A DNA stretch of 54,714 nt from the NCBI GenBank assembly GCA_026400535.1, contig JAPLOU010000052.1:1-54714 (forward strand), read 5' to 3'. Position 1 is the stretch's first letter; the number at the start of each line of letters is the position of its first letter. This document shows, one piece after another, positions 1 to 8,700 of this stretch. Below the pieces are notes generated by a model, which was not told the origin of the DNA, did not search any database, and was given only the letters and a program-made list of their open reading frames with translations. The position numbers and the translations under genes are program-made. Source of the stretch: Hyphomicrobiales bacterium (GTDB taxonomy: Bacteria > Pseudomonadota > Alphaproteobacteria > Rhizobiales > Beijerinckiaceae).

Positions 1-213
1 CGAGGAAGGCTTGTCCCTGAAATCGCTTGGCCATGTCTGTCGTCGCCATGTTTGGTGTGATGCGGCTATTGACCATCAACGCGTTAGCCGTCGGTGGTCA
101 AGCCACGACGTTTCGTTTCAGGCCGGCCAGGATGGTGGTTGCGGAGCTGACAATCCACAGCTTGCGGCGTCAGCGCGGATGTCCCGCCCGGCGCCATGCG
201 CTACAACGGTTTC

Positions 214-651
214 ATGCCTCTCCACATCCTCAAACTCGCCGTCGGCTGCGACTCGATCCGCGATCTCGAAGAGTGGATCGAGGACACGCAGGCGCTGAAC
301 CGCCGGCTGGGTCGCCCCGAGGAGCAGATGCACACCACCCGGATGGTGCCCAAGCGCATGGACGAGATCATCGGGCAGGGCTCGCTCTACTGGGTGATCA
401 AGGGGCAGATATCGTGCCGCGAGCTGATCACCGATATCCGTCCCTTCACCGACAGCGAGGGAGTGGGCCGTTGCCACCTCATCCTCAAGCCCAAGGTGAT
501 CCCGGTCGAGCCGCGCCCATGCCGCCCGTTCCAGGGCTGGCGTTACCTCGCCGACAAGGACAAGCCGCGCGACATCAACGCCACCAATGGCGATGTTGGC
601 GCCATGCCGGAAGACATGCGCAGGCAACTGGCTGAGATGGGATTGCTGTAG
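214..651 (+). CDS. DUF1489 family protein
   Basis: Protein of about 145 residues matching the alphaproteobacterial DUF1489 family; its function is unknown. The start MPLHILKLAVGCDS is the usual family N-terminus, so the ATG at 214 is preferred over the in-frame ATG at 196; neither has a clear Shine-Dalgarno site. The remainder is rich in charged residues, has the conserved EEWIED-like stretch, and shows no signal peptide or membrane segment. In related genomes the gene often lies near rnr/DUF983/NUDIX genes, as it does here. It converges on the MFS gene, with a palindromic repeat between them. The first 213 bases of the window contain nothing I can support. Confidence 0.85.
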   Translation: MPLHILKLAVGCDSIRDLEEWIEDTQALNRRLGRPEEQMHTTRMVPKRMDEIIGQGSLYWVIKGQISCRELITDIRPFTDSEGVGRCHLILKPKVIPVEPRPCRPFQGWRYLADKDKPRDINATNGDVGAMPEDMRRQLAEMGLL

Positions 652-673
652 GCGGGATTGCCATCACCCATCC

Positions 674-702
674 CCTCATCCTGAGCCCGTCGAAGGATGA
701 GG
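674..702. repeat. Palindromic intergenic repeat, short copy
   Basis: Perfect 8-bp inverted arms CCTCATCC (674-681) and GGATGAGG (695-702) flank the spacer TGAGCCCGTCGAA. The element lies between two convergent genes, so its RNA hairpin could act as a bidirectional terminator, but there is no T-tract. Longer variants of the same element occur near 9733 and 28485. Repeats of this general kind (CTCATCCTGAG...GAAGGATGAG) are widespread in alphaproteobacterial intergenic DNA. Confidence 0.8.
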
Positions 703-716
703 ATGATGCAATCGCC

Positions 717-1880
717 TCACCGCCTCATCGCACCCATCACCCCGCCGAGCAGGATGAATACGAAGAAGGCCGACAGCGCATAGGCGAAGCCGTGCGGATT
801 GTTGTAGTCCATCGCCGCTCCAACGATGGGCGGGCCGAGCGTCAGGCCGATGTTGTAGAACACGACGAAGGCGGCATTGGCCCCGGCCAGGTCAGGTCCC
901 TCGAAACGTGAGGCGAGATGGGCGAGGCCGACGGTGTAGAGCCCGCCGACCACGCCGCCCCAGACGAACAGCAGCGCCTGGAAAGCCTGTCCCGTCCCCG
1001 CCACTGCTGGCAGCAGGGCGGCGCCGAGGCAGCCGAGAACGGCAATGATGACGAGCAGGAGGCCCTTGTTCATCCTGTCCGCCAGCAGCCCGAGCGGCAA
1101 TTGCATCAGGACATTGCCCAGCGCCACGATGCTCACCAGGAAGGCGGCACTTTCCGCATCGAAGCCGATGCGCAGGCCGTAGACTGGCAGGATCGCGAAC
1201 CCGCCGGTTTCGACCGCGCCAAAGGCCATGCCGGCAAGGGTGGCCACAGGCAGCGCCAGCACGTACACGCTGAAACGGCGCGGCGGCGCATGATCCAGCG
1301 TCGGCAACAGGCCGTGCGCCAGCAGCAGCGGGCCGGCAGCCAGGGCGAGCAGGGCGGCCCCCGCAAGATAGGGCGGCCAGCCCGACGTGCCGACGCCCGC
1401 GAGGATCGCTGGTCCTGCAGCGAAGCCGAGCGCCAGAACCGTCGCATAGATGCCCATCACCATGCCGCGCCGCTCCGGCGGGGCCAGCGCCGATATCCAG
1501 TATTCGGACAGCACGAACAGCGCGCCGAGGGCCACGCTGAAGACAAAGCGGATCGGGAACCAGAGCCAGAAGTTGAAGCTGGCCTTGAACAGCACAAGCG
1601 TGACGATCACGGTCGCGATGGCGAGGCCCAGCATCCGCCCCATGCCGATGCGCGCGGCAACGCGCGGCACGAACGGGACCGCGATGATGCTGGCGATGCC
1701 GGCGACGGCGGTGTTGACGCCGATCATGGTCCCCGAAACACCCATCCGCTCCATTTCAAGCGACAGGAGCGGAATGGTCAGGCTCAGCCCGACGCCCACC
1801 AGCGCGATGATCAGGATGGCTGCCGCGATGCCAAGGTTGCGCGCCTGCGGATCGGTCGTCGCGGCTAGATCTGCCGTCAC
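717..1880 (-). CDS. MFS transporter (YcaD/UMF-like)
   Basis: Major facilitator superfamily permease of about 387 residues with roughly twelve hydrophobic segments. It has family loop features, for example PRVAARIGMGR after the second segment and GLLADRMNKG in the second half. The family moves small solutes with protons; the substrate cannot be read from the sequence. The GTG at 1880 is preferred because it forms a GTGA overlap with the stop of the NUDIX gene and has GGAAGAG just upstream; an ATG at 1898 is the alternative. It is the last gene of the minus-strand operon from the sterol desaturase. Confidence 0.85.
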   Translation of the reverse strand: MTADLAATTDPQARNLGIAAAILIIALVGVGLSLTIPLLSLEMERMGVSGTMIGVNTAVAGIASIIAVPFVPRVAARIGMGRMLGLAIATVIVTLVLFKASFNFWLWFPIRFVFSVALGALFVLSEYWISALAPPERRGMVMGIYATVLALGFAAGPAILAGVGTSGWPPYLAGAALLALAAGPLLLAHGLLPTLDHAPPRRFSVYVLALPVATLAGMAFGAVETGGFAILPVYGLRIGFDAESAAFLVSIVALGNVLMQLPLGLLADRMNKGLLLVIIAVLGCLGAALLPAVAGTGQAFQALLFVWGGVVGGLYTVGLAHLASRFEGPDLAGANAAFVVFYNIGLTLGPPIVGAAMDYNNPHGFAYALSAFFVFILLGGVMGAMRR

Positions 1881-2629
1881 AGCTCTTCCCGGATCCATCT
1901 GCGGTTCAGCTCGTAGTAGAACGGTACCGGCAGGAAGGGCCCAAAACCTTTTGCGATGCGGTCGGCAAGTTCGTCCAGCACCACACGCGTCACCTCGGGC
2001 AGTTCGATGGCCCGGGTTTCCTCGAACGTGACCCAGACGAGTTGATCAAGTTCCGAGTCAGGTCCGACCACGCCCTTCAGCTTGTGCGCCAGCGCGCTGT
2101 GGTCGATGCTGAAGAAGCGCGCGTCGAAACGCTTCGGGCGCCGCGGCGGCGTGATGGCGCGCGCGATGAAGGTCACAGCTTCAAGGTCGGGATAGACCCC
2201 GTGCGCGGCGAAGTCGCTCCACGGGCCCGGCGGCGCATTCTCTGGCCTGCCGAGTTCGGCGGACCCGAACAGCAGGCCGGTTTCCTCGAAGGTCTCGCGG
2301 ATCGCAGCCAGCGCCAGGGCGCGCGCCCGGCTTATCGTCGGGCGCTGCACCCGCTTCATCAGCCGTATCTCGCAGGTTTCGGCAAGCATGCCGGTGACGT
2401 TCATCTGCCGGTCGCCAGCTTCGATCCGTCCACCGGGGAAGACGAACTTGCCTGGCATGAACTTGTGGTTCGGGTGCCGTCTGCCCATCAGAACCTTGGG
2501 CACGGCGGCGCTGCGGTCCAGGATGATCAGCGTTGCGGCGTCCTTGGGCCGGACATTCGGCCAGCGCCGCTCGCGCGCGTCGACGGTCAGGCGGCGCGCA
2601 TAGTCATCGGTGCCCGGATTGTCGTTCAC
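1877..2629 (-). CDS. NUDIX hydrolase
   Basis: NUDIX domain protein of about 250 residues, expected to hydrolyse a nucleoside-diphosphate-linked substrate; the substrate is unknown. The Nudix box is visible but split: FPGGRIEAGD comes first, and the catalytic helix AIRETFEETGLL follows only after about 45 more residues. This arrangement is known in a family of long alphaproteobacterial NUDIX proteins. The GTG start at 2629 overlaps the DUF983 stop as GTGA, and the gene's stop overlaps the MFS start in the same way, indicating translational coupling. The ORF extends further upstream in the same frame, but that part is antisense-like and overlaps DUF983. Confidence 0.87.
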   Translation of the reverse strand: MNDNPGTDDYARRLTVDARERRWPNVRPKDAATLIILDRSAAVPKVLMGRRHPNHKFMPGKFVFPGGRIEAGDRQMNVTGMLAETCEIRLMKRVQRPTISRARALALAAIRETFEETGLLFGSAELGRPENAPPGPWSDFAAHGVYPDLEAVTFIARAITPPRRPKRFDARFFSIDHSALAHKLKGVVGPDSELDQLVWVTFEETRAIELPEVTRVVLDELADRIAKGFGPFLPVPFYYELNRRWIREEL

Positions 2630-3078
2630 GTGGTCCGGTCCTTGGTCTTGGCGCCCTGCGCTTTCGTCAGAAGGATCTCGTCGTCGCCGCCAAAGCCGTG
2701 CATGCGGCGGGCCCACTGGTAGCCGACGACGGCCCCCTTCACCGGCTGCATCAGCGCCATGGCGAGGATGACAGTCAGGGCCGGCCAGATCGCCATGTGG
2801 ATCCACATCGGCCAGTCGCCATGCTGTTCGGCGAGCACAACACCCATCAACACGATGTGGGCGACGATGGTGATCGTGATGTAAGGCGGAAAATCGTGTG
2901 CCTGCTCGTGGAAAAGCTCCTCGCCGCAGGTCTCGCAGACCGGATTGACCTTGAGATACCGGCCGAACATCGCGCCCGTGCCGCAGGCGGGGCACCTGCA
3001 GCCGAAGCCGCGCTTGATCGACGTCCACGCCTCGCGTGGGCCGGGCGACATATGTGCCGTCGTGATGTCATAAGGCAT
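2626..3078 (-). CDS. DUF983 family membrane protein
   Basis: Protein of 150 residues with two CxxC pairs near the N-terminus (CRCPACGTG and CETCGEE), which look like a zinc-ribbon, followed by two hydrophobic segments (about residues 70-115). This is the architecture of DUF983 proteins, which are common in alphaproteobacteria and of unknown role. It starts two bases after the rnr stop codon and shares a GTGA overlap with the NUDIX gene. The rnr-DUF983-NUDIX order is recurrent in the class. Confidence 0.88.
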   Translation of the reverse strand: MPYDITTAHMSPGPREAWTSIKRGFGCRCPACGTGAMFGRYLKVNPVCETCGEELFHEQAHDFPPYITITIVAHIVLMGVVLAEQHGDWPMWIHMAIWPALTVILAMALMQPVKGAVVGYQWARRMHGFGGDDEILLTKAQGAKTKDRTT

Positions 3079-3080
3079 TG

Positions 3081-5417
3081 TCAGCGCCTCCTGCCTGCGC
3101 GCGCGCCGGAGAACCGGCCCTTGCCGGGCGAGCCACCGCGCCCTTTGGACATGAACCCGCGCGGCCCTGAACGCAAGGGCCCGGCCTTGCGGCCATCGGA
3201 CACAATCTCGAATCGCAGCGCGCCAGCCACGGGCGCGACCTCGACCAGCTTGGCCGAAACGGTGTCGCCAAGGCGGAAGCTTTCGCCGCTGTGCGAGCCG
3301 GTCAGGGAATGGGTCGCCTCGTCATAGGCATAGTAGTCGGCGCCCAGCGTGGCCGCTGGCACAAAGCCATCGGCGCCGGTCTCGTTCAGCTTCACGAAAA
3401 GGCCCGACCTCGTGACTCCGGCGATGCGGCCCTCGAAGGTGGCGCCGATCTGGTCTGCGAGGAAATAGGCCACCAGCCGGTCGATGGTCTCCCGCTCGGC
3501 AGCCATGGCGCGGCGCTCGGATGCGGAAATCATCTCGCCGATTCTCACCAATTCCTTGCGCGAGGTGTCCGATGGCAGGCCGTCATCGCCGAGCCTCAGA
3601 TGGGTGATCAGCGCCCGGTGGACGATCAGGTCGGCGTAGCGCCGGATCGGCGAGGTGTAATGCGCATACTTGCGCAGGTTGAGGCCAAAATGGCCGAGAT
3701 TCTCCGGCGAGTACAGCGCCTGCGCCTGACTGCGCAGCACGACCTCGTTGATGAAGGTTTCGTGCTCCGTGCCTTTGACGGTTCCGAGGATGCGGTTGAA
3801 CAGGGCCGGCTGCAGCGCTCCGGCCTTGGGCAGCTTCTGGCCGATCGACGCCAGCACATCGCCGAGACCGCGCATCTTCTCGATGCTGGGCTCGTCGTGG
3901 ACGCGGTACATCAGGCCCGAAAGCGCACGCTCCAAACTTTCCGCCGCGCAGACATTGGCGAGGATCATGCATTCCTCGATCAGGCGGTGCGCCTCCAGGC
4001 GGCCAGGAATCATCACACGCAGGACGCGGCCCTCGGTATCCAGCACCAGCTTGCGCTCCGGCAGGTCAAGCTCGAGCGGCTGTCGCCCTTCCCGGGCTGT
4101 CTTGAGCGCCCCGTAGGCGGCCCAGAGCGGCTTGAGGACAGGCGCGATCAGCGGGCGCGTCACGTCATCAGGTTGCCCGTCGATCGCGGATTGGGCCTGC
4201 TCGTAGGCCAGCTTGGCCACCGATCGCATCAGCACGCGGTGAAAGCTGTGGCGCAGCTTACGGCCATCCGCCGCCAGCGTGATCCGCACCGCGAGGGCCG
4301 GTCGATCCTCATGGTCGCGCAACGAGCACAGGTCGTTCGAGATACGCTCCGGCAGCATCGGCACGACGCGGTCAGGGAAGTACACCGAGTTGCCGCGCTC
4401 AAGCGCCTCGCGGTCCAGCGCTGAACCGGGCTTCACATAGGCTGCGACGTCCGCGATGGCGACCGTCAGCACATGGCCGCCGGGATTGCCTGCATCATCG
4501 TCGGGCGCGGCGTGCACGGCGTCATCATGGTCCTTGGCGTCAGCCGGGTCGATGGTGACCAGAGGCAGTGCGCGCCAGTCCTCGCGGCCTTTGGCGGTTG
4601 CCGGCTTGACAGTCGCCGCTTGGGCGATGGCAGCGGCGCTGAAATCCTGCGGAATGCCATGGGCGTGGATCGCGATCAAGCTGACCGCGCGCTCGGATTT
4701 GACCGATCCGAGCCGCTCCTTGATGCGGCCGCGCTGCACCCCAAGCCCGCCGCGCGCTCCCACCTTAGCCAGCGTGACAGAGACCAGATCACCATCCTTG
4801 GCTTCGCCCTCATCGCCGTACTGGATCAAAATCTCCTTGCTGCGCGCCTTTCTCTCCACGGATTCGACCCGGCCACCACCATCGGGATAGGCGCGGAAGA
4901 CACCCATCACGGTCGGGCGTTCGCGCGCAATGATCTTCAACGCCCGCGCCTCCCAGGCATTGTCGCCGCGCGCATGCATCTTCGCGAGGACACGCTCGCC
5001 AACACCGGGAATCGGGGTTCCCGGCAATGCCTTGCGCGGCACGGTCACGGTGATCCGCGGCACTGGGCCGTCGGCTTCGGCCCATTCGGTTGGCGTTGCG
5101 ATCAGTTCGCCGTCGCGGTCCCGTCCGGTGATGTCGATCAGCATCACCGAGGGCACGCCGCTACCCGGCTCGCGCCCCTTGCGCGGACGGTCCGTCTCGG
5201 CCTCGATCTCGCGCAAAAGCTGCTTGAGCCAGATGCGCCCACCCTGCGGCAGCGTGAAGGCGCGCGCGATCTCGCGCTTGCCGACCTCCCGCCCGGCATC
5301 GCGCTCCGCCGCGATGAAGCGGATGATGTCGGCTTTGGTGGGGAAGGGCGCTTTGATCACCTGAGCGGTTTGGCATGTTTGCCAAGGCCGGGGAAGGGTG
5401 AAACCCCGACGGGTCAC
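3081..5417 (-). CDS. rnr: Ribonuclease R
   Basis: 3'-5' exoribonuclease of the RNB family, 778 residues. It degrades structured RNA and takes part in rRNA and mRNA turnover. Visible parts: an N-terminal helix-turn-helix-like region (GKREIARAF), cold-shock-like domains, the RNB catalytic block with the acidic motif DPADAKDHDDAVH near residues 285-300, a C-terminal S1 domain (EGRIAGVTRSGLFVKL), and a basic Gly/Arg/Lys tail. The GTG start at 5417 overlaps the stop of the sterol desaturase gene by four bases. A second GTG (5360) lies closer to the usual family start and cannot be excluded. Confidence 0.95.
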   Translation of the reverse strand: MTRRGFTLPRPWQTCQTAQVIKAPFPTKADIIRFIAAERDAGREVGKREIARAFTLPQGGRIWLKQLLREIEAETDRPRKGREPGSGVPSVMLIDITGRDRDGELIATPTEWAEADGPVPRITVTVPRKALPGTPIPGVGERVLAKMHARGDNAWEARALKIIARERPTVMGVFRAYPDGGGRVESVERKARSKEILIQYGDEGEAKDGDLVSVTLAKVGARGGLGVQRGRIKERLGSVKSERAVSLIAIHAHGIPQDFSAAAIAQAATVKPATAKGREDWRALPLVTIDPADAKDHDDAVHAAPDDDAGNPGGHVLTVAIADVAAYVKPGSALDREALERGNSVYFPDRVVPMLPERISNDLCSLRDHEDRPALAVRITLAADGRKLRHSFHRVLMRSVAKLAYEQAQSAIDGQPDDVTRPLIAPVLKPLWAAYGALKTAREGRQPLELDLPERKLVLDTEGRVLRVMIPGRLEAHRLIEECMILANVCAAESLERALSGLMYRVHDEPSIEKMRGLGDVLASIGQKLPKAGALQPALFNRILGTVKGTEHETFINEVVLRSQAQALYSPENLGHFGLNLRKYAHYTSPIRRYADLIVHRALITHLRLGDDGLPSDTSRKELVRIGEMISASERRAMAAERETIDRLVAYFLADQIGATFEGRIAGVTRSGLFVKLNETGADGFVPAATLGADYYAYDEATHSLTGSHSGESFRLGDTVSAKLVEVAPVAGALRFEIVSDGRKAGPLRSGPRGFMSKGRGGSPGKGRFSGARAGRRR

Positions 5418-6232
5418 CCTTCGCGGAACGGCTGCGTCACAAGCTTGTCGAGGCGCTGTTCGGAACGGTCGCGGAATTCATCGAGGCCAACCACCATGCC
5501 GGCATAGCCCGCTGCCGGACGGTGGGCATAGGTCCCGAACAGCCGGTCCCAGATCGCGAGATTGAAGCCATAGTTGGAATCGGTTTCGCGCCGCGCTGCG
5601 GAATGATGGATGATGTGCATTTCCGGTGTCACTACGAACCAGCGCAGCATCCGTTCGAAGCGCTCCGGCAGGCGCACATTTGAGTGATTGTACAGCGCCA
5701 TGCCGTTCAGCACGATCTCGAACGCCAGCACAGACTCGGGTGGCGCGCCCAGTGCAATGATCAGAGCTGCCTTGGTGGCCAGCGACACGATGATCTCAAG
5801 GGGGTGGAAGCGGAAGCCGGAGGTCACATCGAGCTCGGTGTCGGCATGGTGCATGCGGTGCACGCGCCACAGCAGCGGCGCCTTGTGAAACATCACATGC
5901 TGCGCATAGACCATCAGATCGAGCGCGACGAAGCCGATCACACCGGCGGCCACCGGCGGCAGCCCCAGCAGCGGCAGGAGGCCATGGCCCTGCCCCTGGG
6001 CCCATAGCGCCACACCCACGGCTGAGGCCGGGAAGACCAGCCGCGCCACGATGATGTCGAGCGCGAAGATGCCGAGATTGGCCGGCCAACGCACGGCGCG
6101 GCCCTGCTTCGCGTCCCGCCACGGGTCGAGAAACTCCCATAGCGCCATCACGCCGAAAATGCCGAAGAAAAAGGCAAGCCGGATGGTGGGCTCGGGGTAG
6201 CCAGCGATCAGCAAGGGAGTTGAACCTGTCAT
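5414..6232 (-). CDS. Sterol desaturase/fatty acid hydroxylase family protein
   Basis: Integral membrane di-iron oxygenase family protein of about 272 residues. The three histidine clusters that bind the iron pair are present: HVMFH, HRMHH and HIIHH, with a further conserved NHSN between the last two. The N-terminal half has several hydrophobic segments. The family hydroxylates or desaturates lipids, sterols or carotenoids; the substrate here is unknown. The start at 6232 (MTGSTPLL) is chosen over an ATG at 6268; neither has a strong ribosome site. It heads the operon with rnr, DUF983, NUDIX and MFS. Confidence 0.87.
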   Translation of the reverse strand: MTGSTPLLIAGYPEPTIRLAFFFGIFGVMALWEFLDPWRDAKQGRAVRWPANLGIFALDIIVARLVFPASAVGVALWAQGQGHGLLPLLGLPPVAAGVIGFVALDLMVYAQHVMFHKAPLLWRVHRMHHADTELDVTSGFRFHPLEIIVSLATKAALIIALGAPPESVLAFEIVLNGMALYNHSNVRLPERFERMLRWFVVTPEMHIIHHSAARRETDSNYGFNLAIWDRLFGTYAHRPAAGYAGMVVGLDEFRDRSEQRLDKLVTQPFREG

Positions 6233-6494
6233 GAGAGACAGTTGAGGGCTCCGATCAAGACGGGTCAAGGGCGCATGCTGTCGCTGGTCGTAATCCGCTT
6301 GCCTTGGGACGTGTCATCACGGGCCTCGTGCCGGTGATTGCGGTGCGCGTTACGCGGGACCTTGCTGGCCGAGATGGCCGCAACCGGGGCGGCCATGACA
6401 CTGGTTTGGATTGCGCGACGACACGTCTGCAGCATCTGGCACCTTGGATTGTGCGTATTGTCGGTTAAAGTAAAGCGTCTGATGGGAGCAGGTC

Positions 6495-7049
6495 ATGATC
6501 GATCGCAGGGCGGTGTTGGGGGCGGGGCTGGTCGTGATGGCAGCCCCAGGCGCTGAGGCCGCCGCCCACGCCTACAGCTTCGATGGGATCGAAGGAGGTG
6601 TCATCAATCTCGGCGACTTCCGCGGAAAGCTGCTGATGGTGGTCAACACCGCCTCGCGATGCGGCTTCACGAACCAGTATGCGGGCCTGCAGGCCCTCTG
6701 GACCCGCTACCGCAGTCGCGGCCTGACCATCATCGGCGTGCCGTCCAATGATTTCGCCGGGCAGGAACCGGGCTCCAACGAGGAGATTCGCGGGTTCTGC
6801 TCGCAGCGCTTCGGCGTGACCTTCCCGATGGCCGCCAAGACCACGGTAATCGGGGAAGACGCGCACCCATTCTACCGTTGGGCAGCCCGCGAGCGGCCCT
6901 CGGACACCCCGCGCTGGAACTTCCACAAGTATCTGATCGGCCGCGACGGCCGCGTCACCTCTGTGTTCCCGACATCGGTCGAGCCCACGGACGCGCGGGT
7001 GCTCACCGCAATCGAACGGGCTTTCACCGCGCCAGGCGGCACAAGCTGA
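6495..7049 (+). CDS. Glutathione peroxidase (exported form)
   Basis: Glutathione/thioredoxin-dependent peroxidase of 184 residues that reduces hydrogen or lipid peroxides. The peroxidatic Cys56 lies in NTASRCGFT, Gln90 in NDFAGQEPGS and Trp141 in WNFHKYLI, the usual catalytic set with Cys in place of selenocysteine. The N-terminus DRRAVLGAGLVVMAAPGAEA has a twin arginine, a hydrophobic core and an Ala-x-Ala-like site, so export (possibly by Tat) is likely; most bacterial homologues are cytosolic. The ribosome site GGGAG lies at about 6483-6487. It is a single gene with about 226 bases of upstream space. Confidence 0.92.
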   Translation: MIDRRAVLGAGLVVMAAPGAEAAAHAYSFDGIEGGVINLGDFRGKLLMVVNTASRCGFTNQYAGLQALWTRYRSRGLTIIGVPSNDFAGQEPGSNEEIRGFCSQRFGVTFPMAAKTTVIGEDAHPFYRWAARERPSDTPRWNFHKYLIGRDGRVTSVFPTSVEPTDARVLTAIERAFTAPGGTS

Positions 7050-7065
7050 GCCCGGGAAACAGGAA

Positions 7066-7142
7066 TGGTCGGAGTGGCAGGATTTGAACCTGCGACCCCT
7101 ACGTCCCGAACGTAGTGCTCTACCAGGCTGAGCCACACTCCG
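7066..7142 (-). tRNA. tRNA-Pro (anticodon CGG)
   Basis: Seventy-seven bases including an encoded CCA end. The acceptor stem CGGAGTG pairs with CACTCCG, the discriminator is A, the anticodon loop is TTCGGGA (CGG), and the T-loop is GGTTCAAATCC. Confidence 0.95.
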
Positions 7143-7263
7143 ACTATGCGCCTGAGCGCACGCCGCTATGACGGGGTTCGAGCGGCACGCGGGGTTATAG
7201 CCAGCGCACCCAGGCAGCGCAACACCAAAACACGCTGGATGCAGCGGCTGGCAAAAGGCGGAA

Positions 7264-7338
7264 TGGCTGGGGCGCCAGGATTCGAACCTGGGGATGGCGG
7301 TACCAAAAACCGCTGCCTTACCGCTTGGCGACGCCCCA
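7264..7338 (-). tRNA. tRNA-Gln (anticodon TTG)
   Basis: Seventy-five bases with an encoded CCA. The acceptor stem TGGGGCG pairs with CGCCCCA, giving a U1-A72 first pair and discriminator G. The anticodon loop is TTTTGGT (TTG) and the T-arm is GGTTCGAATCC. U1-A72 is a known recognition feature for tRNA-dependent amidotransferase (GatCAB), which is encoded in this window. Confidence 0.95.
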
Positions 7339-7365
7339 ACACAGGGCGGGAGTTAGAGCAGTTCG

Positions 7366-8700
7366 TCAAAAAGGGGAAGCCGGATTTTTCGGGCAGGCGA
7401 CTTTCGCGCGGGTCGGCAACCCGCCAATTACATGGCCGCCGACGATGACCTTGACCGCCTTGCCTTCCATGCGCGCTTCGTCGAAGGGCGAGTTCTTCGA
7501 GCGCGACTTCAGCTTCGCCTTTGCCAGCACGTAAGGTTGGTCCGGATCGATCACGATCAGGTCCGCCTGCGCGCCGACCTCAAGCCGTCCGGCCCTTGAG
7601 CCGATCAGCGCCGCCGGCGCCGACGTCATCGCGCCAAGCAGGCGCGGCAGGGCGATGTCGTTCGAATGGTGCAGCCTGAGGGCGGCCGACAGCATGGTTT
7701 CCAGCCCGACCGCACCGTTCGCGGCTTCGCCGAACGGCTGGCGCTTGGTCTCGACATCCTGTGGGTCATGGTCGGAGACGATCACGTCGATTGTGCCGTC
7801 ATTGAGGGCATCGACAAGCGCCAGACGCTCGTTCTCGTGGCGCAGCGGCGGCGAGAGCTTGCAGAATGTGCGGTATGCGCCGACGTCGTTCTCGTTGAGC
7901 GTCAGGTTGTTGATCGACACCCCGCAGGTCACGTTGAGCCCAGCCGCCTTGGCCCGGCGCATCAATTCGATGGAGCCGGAACAGGAAATCATGCTGGCGT
8001 GGTAGCGTCCGCCCGTTGCGGCCACGAGGGCAAGATCACGTTCCAGAACGATTGTCTCGGCCACCTGTGGGATGCCGGTCAGACCCAAGCGCGAGGCGAA
8101 CTCACCCTCGTTCATCACGCCTTCGCCGCGCAGGTTTGGGTCTTCGAGATGGTGCACGATCAACGCGCCGAAATCGCGCGCATAGATCAGCGCCCGACGC
8201 ATCACCTGCGCGTTCATCACCGAGCGTGGCCCATCGGTGAAGAACACGGCGCCGGCCTCAAGCAGAAGGCCGAACTCGGTCATCTCCATGCCATTGAGGC
8301 CCTTTGTCAGCGCCGCCGAGGGGCGCACGTTGACGATGGCCTTGTCGCGCGCCCGGCGCTTGATGAAGTCGATGATGGCAGGGTCATCAACCACCGGCGC
8401 GGTGTCAGGCCGGCAAACCAGCGTGGTCACACCGCCCGCCGCCGCAGCTTCCGAGGCCGTGCGCAACGTCTCGCGATGCTCTGCGCCCGGCTCGCCCGCA
8501 AAGGCGCATAGGTCGATCAGGCCTGGCGACAGCACAAGACCTTGACAATCATGCAGTTCCGCATCGGCCGGCAGCGCGCCGGGTCGAACGGCGGGGCCAA
8601 TGTCAGCGATCACCCCGTCACGGACCAGTACGCCGCCATGGCTTTCAACGCCGCTGGCGGGGTCGATCAGGCGGGCGTTGATGAGGGCGAGATCATCCAT
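7366..8700 (-). CDS. Non-catalytic dihydroorotase homologue (PyrC'/PyrX-like)
   Basis: Full-length dihydroorotase-fold protein of 444 residues, cotranscribed with pyrB. The zinc-binding DxHxH signature of active enzymes is replaced by DLCAF (Asp63, Cys65, Phe67). The later histidines are also changed: the HxxHxS-type motif reads YHASMIS, the PHH motif reads INN, and DHAPH reads DHDPQ. It is therefore unlikely to hydrolyse dihydroorotate. In other bacteria such pyrB-linked inactive homologues act as partners that build the aspartate transcarbamoylase holoenzyme. The frame is open throughout, so this is not a pseudogene. Automatic annotation would probably call it pyrC. Its start overlaps the end of pyrB by eight bases. 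Confidence 0.88.
   Translation of the reverse strand: MDDLALINARLIDPASGVESHGGVLVRDGVIADIGPAVRPGALPADAELHDCQGLVLSPGLIDLCAFAGEPGAEHRETLRTASEAAAAGGVTTLVCRPDTAPVVDDPAIIDFIKRRARDKAIVNVRPSAALTKGLNGMEMTEFGLLLEAGAVFFTDGPRSVMNAQVMRRALIYARDFGALIVHHLEDPNLRGEGVMNEGEFASRLGLTGIPQVAETIVLERDLALVAATGGRYHASMISCSGSIELMRRAKAAGLNVTCGVSINNLTLNENDVGAYRTFCKLSPPLRHENERLALVDALNDGTIDVIVSDHDPQDVETKRQPFGEAANGAVGLETMLSAALRLHHSNDIALPRLLGAMTSAPAALIGSRAGRLEVGAQADLIVIDPDQPYVLAKAKLKSRSKNSPFDEARMEGKAVKVIVGGHVIGGLPTRAKVACPKNPASPF

Noticed and set aside
918..1868. Long plus-strand ORF opposite the MFS gene
   Set aside because: Arg/His/Gln-rich shadow typical of antisense frames in G+C-rich DNA; the minus strand encodes a clear permease.
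3291..5507. Long plus-strand ORFs opposite rnr
   Set aside because: Composition is that of antisense shadows and the RNase R motifs on the other strand are continuous.
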